This document shows, in pieces, positions 59,280-64,000 of a DNA stretch of 64,000 bases (its first letter is position 1; each line of letters begins with the position of its first letter). The position numbers were made by a program, and so were the translations under genes. The notes beneath the pieces were generated by a model. It was not told the DNA's origin and searched no databases. It saw only the letters and a list, made by a program, of their open reading frames with translations. The stretch lies in assembly GCF_014297595.2 (NCBI RefSeq), contig NZ_CP060414.2, positions 248,001 through 312,000 of the forward strand, read 5' to 3'. The DNA comes from Neisseria musculi (GTDB lineage: Bacteria > Pseudomonadota > Gammaproteobacteria > Burkholderiales > Neisseriaceae).

Positions 59280-59876
59280 ATGCACGCTTTTCCCGAAACG
59301 TGTTGGTTTATGCTGTATTATTTTCTGTGCGATATGTGGGATATTTTGCGCCTGCGTTATAAAAATCCCGCAGATTACCGCTATCCGTTTATCGTTGCCG
59401 CTGCCGTGCTGCTGTTGATCGGCTTGGTGAATGCGGCTTCTACTGCACTTTTGTTCGGCAAGAGCCCGGCGGTGGTTGCGCTGACCGTGCTGCTGACGGT
59501 GTTGAAATGCGCTGTGCTGAGCTTGGTGATGGGGCGGATGTTGCCGCACGGGAAAACCAAGCTGCCGATGTGGGGTTTTGTATTGGCTTCCGAAGCCCTG
59601 TCGGTGCCGCTGCTGGTGTTGTTTTATGCCCCTGCGTTGGCGGCTGCGGGCATGTTTTGGCAGATTTGGATATTTGTTGCCCAAGCGGTCGGATTTATCA
59701 GAATGAGCGGCCGGCCGGGTTGGCGGGTGATGTCGGCCTATCTGGTTTATGCGGTATTGACCGTGATAGCGGGCAGTGCGCTGCTGACGGCTGCGGCACA
59801 AACCGGCCTGATTGATTTGGACGCGCTCGCCGGGCAGGCTAAAGTGATGTTGGAATCCGGGCCGCAAGCGCGTTAG
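59280..59876 (+). CDS. Polytopic membrane protein, Yip1-like
   Basis: The 198-residue protein has about five membrane spans (FIVAAAVLLLIGLVNAAST, VVALTVLLTVLKCAVLSLVMG, LSVPLLVLFYAPALAAAGMFW and others). The soluble start YYFLCDMWDILRLRYKNPADYR resembles the amphipathic beginning of bacterial Yip1/YIPF-type proteins. The ATG at 59280 or 59310 may be used; no ribosome site decides. Function unknown. A hairpin follows the stop. Confidence 0.7.
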   Translation: MHAFPETCWFMLYYFLCDMWDILRLRYKNPADYRYPFIVAAAVLLLIGLVNAASTALLFGKSPAVVALTVLLTVLKCAVLSLVMGRMLPHGKTKLPMWGFVLASEALSVPLLVLFYAPALAAAGMFWQIWIFVAQAVGFIRMSGRPGWRVMSAYLVYAVLTVIAGSALLTAAAQTGLIDLDALAGQAKVMLESGPQAR

Positions 59877-59900
59877 ATTCCGATATGCTGCAATGGTTTT

Positions 59901-59933
59901 AAAAGGCCGTCTGAATATATTTTTCAGACGGCC
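59901..59933 (+). terminator. Inverted uptake-sequence terminator
   Basis: AAAAGGCCGTCTGAA pairs with TTCAGACGGCCT, 25 bases after the membrane-protein gene. Confidence 0.75.
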
Positions 59934-60282
59934 TCTCTGCTTTTTCAAACCGGTTAGTGAATCTCCGCTTCTCTGTGGCGTTGCCGGGCTTTGCTGTTTG
60001 CTGTATTGTCTGCGGCTTTTTGCGGCCTGGCAGCCCAAAATGAGCGGATTCTCGATACATCGGTTGTTTTCCACAACCGGTTTTGCCGCTTGGCGGATAC
60101 GGCGCGGCAGTGTTTGGAAACGGTTTTGGCATGTTGAATCCGAAACCGTGGCGCATATTTTGCAGTTTTTAATGCAAGATAACGCCGCCCTGTTGTTAAA
60201 TATGACTGTTTGCAGGTAACGGATTGCCGCTCTCCTGCGGATAAAACGCACTTTATAAACACACTTTTTTGAGGGAAAAAAC
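59934..60282. other. Intergenic region upstream of the mlaC-like gene
   Basis: About 350 bases without a supported gene. Promoter of the next gene presumably near 60180-60260. Confidence 0.4.
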
Positions 60283-60894
60283 ATGAACAAACTGATGGCG
60301 GTTTTGCTTGCCGCACCCGTTGCTTTGGTTGCACCTTATGCTGCCGCAGAAACCCGGCAGCATCCTGCCCAAATACAGGCGCAGCAGAATATCGACACGG
60401 TGTTGGCAGTGGCACGCAACGGCAGTTTGAGCGAGCAGCAGAAAATCCGCCGGATTGAAGGCTATGCCGATGGTTTTTTGGATTACGGGCGCATTTCGGC
60501 GTTGGCCGTGGGTTTGCCGTGGCGGGATTTTTCAGCCAAACAAAAAACCGATTTTATCGCGGCCTTTAAAGATATGATGATTTCGATGTATGCGCGCTCT
60601 GCCTTGATGGGGGCTGCCGATGCACAGGTGAAGCTGCTGCCTAAAATCACCGATAACGGCAATAAGGTGGAGGTGTTTTCTGAAATCCGCACCAAAAAAG
60701 GCAGCAAATACGAAGTGGCCTACCAGCTTTACCGGGCAGGGGCGGTGTATAAGGTGTATAACATTCGTGTGGACGGCGTGAGTTTGGTTACAGTTTACCG
60801 CAACCAATTCAATGAGTTGATTAAACAGAAAAGCATTGACGGCGCAATCGCAACCTTGCGCGCCAAAGGTTTGAAAAAAGCCGAGCCGCTGTAA
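60283..60894 (+). CDS. MlaC/Ttg2D-type phospholipid-binding protein
   Basis: The 203-residue periplasmic protein has a signal peptide ending YAAAET and the MlaC domain: LSEQQKIRRIEGYADGFLDYGRISALAVGLPWRDFSAKQKTDFIAAFKDMM in pattern, followed by YKVYNIRVDGVSLVTVYRNQFNELI, the characteristic C-terminal strand. MlaC shuttles phospholipids from the outer to the inner membrane. None of the other mla genes are next to it, so this is an unlinked, probably additional, copy. A TGAGGGAAA site precedes the ATG. Confidence 0.87.
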   Translation: MNKLMAVLLAAPVALVAPYAAAETRQHPAQIQAQQNIDTVLAVARNGSLSEQQKIRRIEGYADGFLDYGRISALAVGLPWRDFSAKQKTDFIAAFKDMMISMYARSALMGAADAQVKLLPKITDNGNKVEVFSEIRTKKGSKYEVAYQLYRAGAVYKVYNIRVDGVSLVTVYRNQFNELIKQKSIDGAIATLRAKGLKKAEPL

Positions 60895-61090
60895 TGCCTA
60901 TCTGGTGAATCCACGCATTTTCGATATTCAGGCATCGGGCTGCCGGCAGCATGGGCGGAGTGCAACCGTTCTGCCTGTTGATGCTTTGGAGGCCGAAACA
61001 AGCGGTTTCTTTGAGTGAAACCAAACCGCGCCCGCGCCATATAGGGCAGGCGGATTAGCGATGTTTTGATACGGCAGATAAACGGATACC

Positions 61091-61131
61091 GCAACAAAGG
61101 CCGTCTGAAATTTTCAGACGGCCTTTGTTGC
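61091..61131. terminator. Long inverted uptake-sequence terminator
   Basis: GCAACAAAGGCCGTCTGAAA pairs perfectly with TTTCAGACGGCCTTTGTTGC, a stem of about 20 bases between convergent genes. Confidence 0.82.
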
Positions 61132-61158
61132 AGTTAGATTGAAATAAAATTGCCTGAA

Positions 61159-61269
61159 TCAGCAGGCTCTGCCGCTGCGGGCAGTTTTGCCGCCTGCAGG
61201 CTTGGCCGGGGCTTGGAAAGCGCGTTTGGCCGCCTGAAAGATGGCTTGACGTCTGCGGTGGTGCATCAT
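61159..61269 (-). CDS. Small basic protein
   Basis: ATG at 61269 is preceded by the strong site GAAAGGAG. The 36-residue product starts MMHHRRRQAIFQAAKRAFQA and ends GRAC, rich in arginine, lysine and alanine, probably a helix binding nucleic acid or membrane. It ends before the shared terminator. No family recognised. Confidence 0.5.
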   Translation of the reverse strand: MMHHRRRQAIFQAAKRAFQAPAKPAGGKTARSGRAC

Positions 61270-61497
61270 GGTCTCCTTTCGTTGTTGTTGTCATGGCGTG
61301 AGATTCAAGCAATATAATGGCGTTGGCTGTTTATTACAAGCCGGGTTTTGATAAACATTGTTTATTTCTGCCAAGTGTGCGGGCTTTGCAACGGTTTCAG
61401 ACGGCCTATGGCCGGCACGCTTTGAAATCATGACGATGCCGGCCTGCTCTGCATGCCCTTCGGTCTGCCGACCGGCGTTTGTTTGGGTTGGCTGCAG

Positions 61498-62319
61498 TCA
61501 GCCTCGGTAATGCCGCCAAAAATGCGCCGGCGGGCCGCAGCCTTTGCCGATGCGCCAGCCCGCTCCTGCTTCGATGGCGCCGTGCAGATAGGTTTTGGCC
61601 GCCGAAACGGCGGTGTTCAGATTGCCGCGTTGCGGGTGCAGGGCAGCAATGGCGGCAGCGAGGGTGCAGCCTGTGCCGTGGGTGTTGCGGGTGTCGATAC
61701 GGCTGTTGCGGAAGCATTGCGGCCGGTGGCCGGCCACCAAAAGCCAGTCGCGCGCTTCTTTGCTGTGCTGCCAACAGCCGCCTTTGAGCAGCACGGCTGC
61801 TGCGCCTTTTTCCATGAGTTGCCGGCCCTGCCCAAGCATTTCATCTTCATTTGCGGCCGTGGTGTTGCCGGTGAGTGCGGCCAACTCGCTGATGTTGGGC
61901 GTGATGAGGCCGGCCAGGGGCAGCAGTTCGTTGCAGAGGGCCGCTATGGTGTTTTCCTGTGTCAGTTTGTCGCCGGAGTGGGCGGCCAACACGGGGTCGA
62001 GCACCACGAAAGCGGTGTTGTGTCTGCGCAATGCGGCGGCTACGGCGTGAATGGAGGCGGTGTCGGGCAGCATACCGATTTTCACGGCATCGATGCGGAT
62101 GTCGGAAAAAACAGATTGGCATTGTGCGGCCACGATGTCGGCCGGAACGGGGTGGACGGCCTGCACCCCTTGGGTGTTTTGTGCGGTAACGGCGGTAATC
62201 ACGCTGGTGCCGTAGGCACCGAGTGCAGCAAAGGTTTTTAAGTCGGCCTGAATACCTGCGCCGCCGCCGGAGTCGGAGCCGGCTATGGTGAGGGCGCGGG
62301 GAAAAGGTTTGCCGGGCAT
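61498..62319 (-). CDS. thiD: Hydroxymethylpyrimidine/phosphomethylpyrimidine kinase
   Basis: The 273-residue ribokinase-like enzyme has ALTIAGSDSGGGAGIQADLKTF at the start, VITAVTAQNTQGV, DPVLAAHSGDKL, and the anion-hole DTRNTHGTGCTLAAAIAA with the catalytic aspartate/cysteine region. It phosphorylates HMP twice in thiamine synthesis. I chose ATG 62319 (MPGKPFPRALTIAG) with an AAGGAT site; a longer in-frame start at 62376 is not conserved-looking. The upstream leader shows no clear TPP riboswitch. Confidence 0.93.
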   Translation of the reverse strand: MPGKPFPRALTIAGSDSGGGAGIQADLKTFAALGAYGTSVITAVTAQNTQGVQAVHPVPADIVAAQCQSVFSDIRIDAVKIGMLPDTASIHAVAAALRRHNTAFVVLDPVLAAHSGDKLTQENTIAALCNELLPLAGLITPNISELAALTGNTTAANEDEMLGQGRQLMEKGAAAVLLKGGCWQHSKEARDWLLVAGHRPQCFRNSRIDTRNTHGTGCTLAAAIAALHPQRGNLNTAVSAAKTYLHGAIEAGAGWRIGKGCGPPAHFWRHYRG

Positions 62320-62696
62320 GGCGTATCCTTGCGGTAGTGTATGTGGAAGGCGGGGCGAAGCAGACGGCTGTGCCATACGGTATAACCCCGCTTGGTTTCT
62401 GTTGCGGCATTGCTGCGACTTGGCTCGGAGAGAACGATTTTGTCGGCCGTACGGGCGGCAACAGAGCCGATTCTAACTCGTTGTGTTCAGCCTGCAGCCT
62501 GGCAATGGAAATGGATTCGCAACGGCGAATCTGTTGGAACCATTATCAGGCGGCGGGTCGCGGATATTGCCGCAGGACGGGCGGATGCCGTGATTGTTTT
62601 TACGGGTTGGCTGTTAGAGGTGCCGTTTTTATTTTGGTTTCATTATAGGGAGGCGGTTTTTTTTAGTTAAACAGGATATTGCTTGAGCGGTTAAAA
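62320..62696. other. Region upstream of thiD without supported gene
   Basis: GC-rich to mixed sequence containing the thiD promoter. I looked for a thi-box (CTGAGA...ACC...GATCTGG) on the minus strand and did not find one. Confidence 0.4.
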
Positions 62697-62724
62697 AGGC
62701 CGTCTGAAAGTATTCAGACGGCCT
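62697..62724. terminator. Inverted uptake-sequence hairpin downstream of plsC-like gene
   Basis: AGGCCGTCTGAA pairs with TTCAGACGGCCT around AGTA, about 140 bases beyond the acyltransferase stop on the minus strand. Confidence 0.65.
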
Positions 62725-62861
62725 CGGTGTCAGATGACGGTGAAACACGTGGGGCGAGGCAGGAGGTAAAGATGATGCTGGGCCGGTTTGGCTGCCGCCC
62801 CGGCTTCCTGCAATGTTGTTTTTTGGAGGGGCGGGTAATGCTGTTTGTTTTAATGCCGCCA

Positions 62862-63629
62862 TTATTTGAAAACGGGCGGGGCGGATTCCAGCCCGCGCTG
62901 CTTTTCGCTCAATCTGCGGTGGATGTCGAGGGCGGTGGCGCGGCGGTCGGCGCCGGAGGGCACGGGGTCGAGAAAATGCAGTTCGGCCACGCCGCCGGGC
63001 TGGCGGATAATCATGCAGATAGATTGCAGCAGGCTGATGTCGCCGTGGTAGGCCATGGCGGGGTTGGGGCTGCTGCCGTCGGGGTTGGGGTAGCGGCACA
63101 ACACCGGTATCAGCGGCACATCTGCTTCATAGGCCGCCTGAAAAAAGCTGGTTTTAAACGGCAGGATTTCGCGGCCTTCGGTGCTGGTGCCTTCGGGGAA
63201 CAGGGTAACGGTGTCGCCGTTTTTGAGCGCTGCGGTAACGTGGCGGATTTTTTCGCTGTTGCCTTCGGTGCCTTTGTTGCGGGTAACGTAAACGGTTTGC
63301 GCCTGCGTGGCGAGATAGCCGACCACCGGCCATTTGGCTACCTCGTCTTTGGCAACGAAGCGGCCGGGAAAGGCACCGTTAACGGCCATGATGTCGAGCC
63401 AGGAAATGTGGTTGCTGATCATCATCTGCCCCCGCCCTTTTTCGGGCAGGCTGCCGTAGACGGCGAGTTTCAGGCCGCAGGAGGCAAGCACGCGCAGCGA
63501 CCATAATTGAATGGCGCGCAATTTGCGCTGTTTGCTGTAAAAGGGGAACAGGAAAAACATTTCGGCCGTGCCGTAGAGCAGGCAGCTGCCGATGCAGAGT
63601 AGGCGGAAAACGGTGCGTAGGGTGGTCAT
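62862..63629 (-). CDS. Lysophospholipid acyltransferase (PlsC family)
   Basis: The 255-residue membrane enzyme has an N-terminal hydrophobic span (VFRLLCIGSCLLYGTAEMFFLF in part), the acyltransferase motif I NHISWLD (HxxxxD), motif II near VTRNKGTEGNS, motif III FPEGTSTEG and motif IV VPLIPVLCRYP. It transfers acyl chains to lysophosphatidic acid or a lyso-lipid. The gene just upstream looks like a GNAT acyltransferase, an arrangement like olsB-olsA (ornithine lipid synthesis), so OlsA or a second PlsC are both possible. ATG 63629 precedes the conserved start. Confidence 0.87.
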   Translation of the reverse strand: MTTLRTVFRLLCIGSCLLYGTAEMFFLFPFYSKQRKLRAIQLWSLRVLASCGLKLAVYGSLPEKGRGQMMISNHISWLDIMAVNGAFPGRFVAKDEVAKWPVVGYLATQAQTVYVTRNKGTEGNSEKIRHVTAALKNGDTVTLFPEGTSTEGREILPFKTSFFQAAYEADVPLIPVLCRYPNPDGSSPNPAMAYHGDISLLQSICMIIRQPGGVAELHFLDPVPSGADRRATALDIHRRLSEKQRGLESAPPVFK

Positions 63630-63882
63630 ATTGGGTAAAAAACGGTGGTCCGTATGGTTGCTGGCCGTCTGAAAGGCTTGGGCTGAGTCTGCTGTTGTGC
63701 CGCGAACCTGCCCGGTTTGAGCTGCGGCACGCCGTGTTTTTGGCTTGGCAAACTGAAGCGGCAACAGGGGCGGCTTGGTATTGCTGCGCCTGCGGCCGGT
63801 TGCCGGGGTGCAGGAAAAGCAGACTGCGCCTGCTTTGCGGCAACCGTGCCGCGGGTTCAGACGGCCTGCGCATTTCGGGGTT

Positions 63883-64000
63883 TCAGGCGGGATGTTTCGG
63901 CGCGAAACGTTGCAGGTAGCGGTTGTTGAGCCGGGTGATGTCCATCAGAATCAGCACATCGGCGCAATTGAAGGCTTCATCTGCGCAGGGTTCGCCGCAA
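63883..64000 (-). CDS. C-terminal end of a GNAT-like acyltransferase, partial
   Basis: The last 38 codons of a gene entering from the right edge: FNCADVLILMDITRLNNRYL then RFAPKHPA and stop. The ADVLILMDITRL strand and helix resemble the end of hemolysin-like/OlsB N-acyltransferases, which pair with a PlsC-type gene as here. The evidence is short, so the family is tentative. Confidence 0.45.
   Translation of the reverse strand, partial: CGEPCADEAFNCADVLILMDITRLNNRYLQRFAPKHPA

Noticed and set aside
62320..62480. TPP riboswitch in front of thiD
   Set aside because: I looked on the minus strand for the thi-box core (CTGAGA and GATCTGG-type segments) and saw neither, only a GGGGTTATACC stretch.

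Overview
The window comes from a commensal-type Neisseria. The 12-base DNA uptake sequence AGGCCGTCTGAA (AG dialect) occurs dozens of times, often as inverted pairs acting as terminators. Housekeeping genes such as tonB-exbB-exbD, the FAD-only form of mnmC, pyrF and the heptose genes also look neisserial. The species cannot be named from sequence alone; a pyruvate formate-lyase pair and filamentous-phage DNA argue for a non-pathogenic species.

Layout. (1) 1-12295, minus strand: a two-partner secretion / contact-dependent inhibition locus. An FhaC-type transporter (tpsB) is followed by a 2886-residue exoprotein (tpsA) ending in a WHH nuclease toxin, its small immunity gene, and a second promoterless toxin cassette with its own SUKH-type immunity gene cut by the window edge. 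(2) 12981-14221: an IS1016-type element inserted in an older IS1595-family element. (3) 14351-16494: tonB-exbB-exbD. (4) about 16560-22175: a filamentous prophage (Rep, ssDNA-binding protein, coat proteins, broken zot, broken piv). (5) 22887-40345: chromosomal backbone: mnmC, pyrF, hldA, a frameshifted small gene, hldD, rraA, osmC, a GntR regulator, an rnfB-like ferredoxin, slyD, an H.8-like lipoprotein, an FAD-linked oxidase, pflB-pflA with an FNR-like box, and aroG. (6) 40711-48110: a type IV secretion operon virB1-virB8 with an exclusion-type lipoprotein. virB8 carries a nonsense codon and is cut off by a second IS1016 copy; virB9-B11 and virD4 are absent. Decayed T4SS-related genes and a third, degraded IS1016 follow to 50369. 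(7) 50454-54302: a tRNA with CAT anticodon, a broken integrase, excisionase-like HTH, small genes, ssb, then a scrambled remnant holding rep and zot pieces of a second filamentous phage. (8) 54620-64000: a FixI/CopA-type P-ATPase, a candidate double-glycine peptide gene overlapping a small lipoprotein ORF, a nitronate monooxygenase, a membrane protein, an MlaC-type protein, thiD, an acyltransferase and the end of a GNAT-like gene.

Functionally the backbone covers iron uptake energisation, LPS core heptose, pyrimidine, aromatic and thiamine synthesis, and fermentation. The accessory DNA is mostly competition and mobility genes in different stages of decay: the toxin locus looks intact, while both IS1016 transposases, zot, piv, the integrase and virB8 each carry identifiable inactivating mutations.
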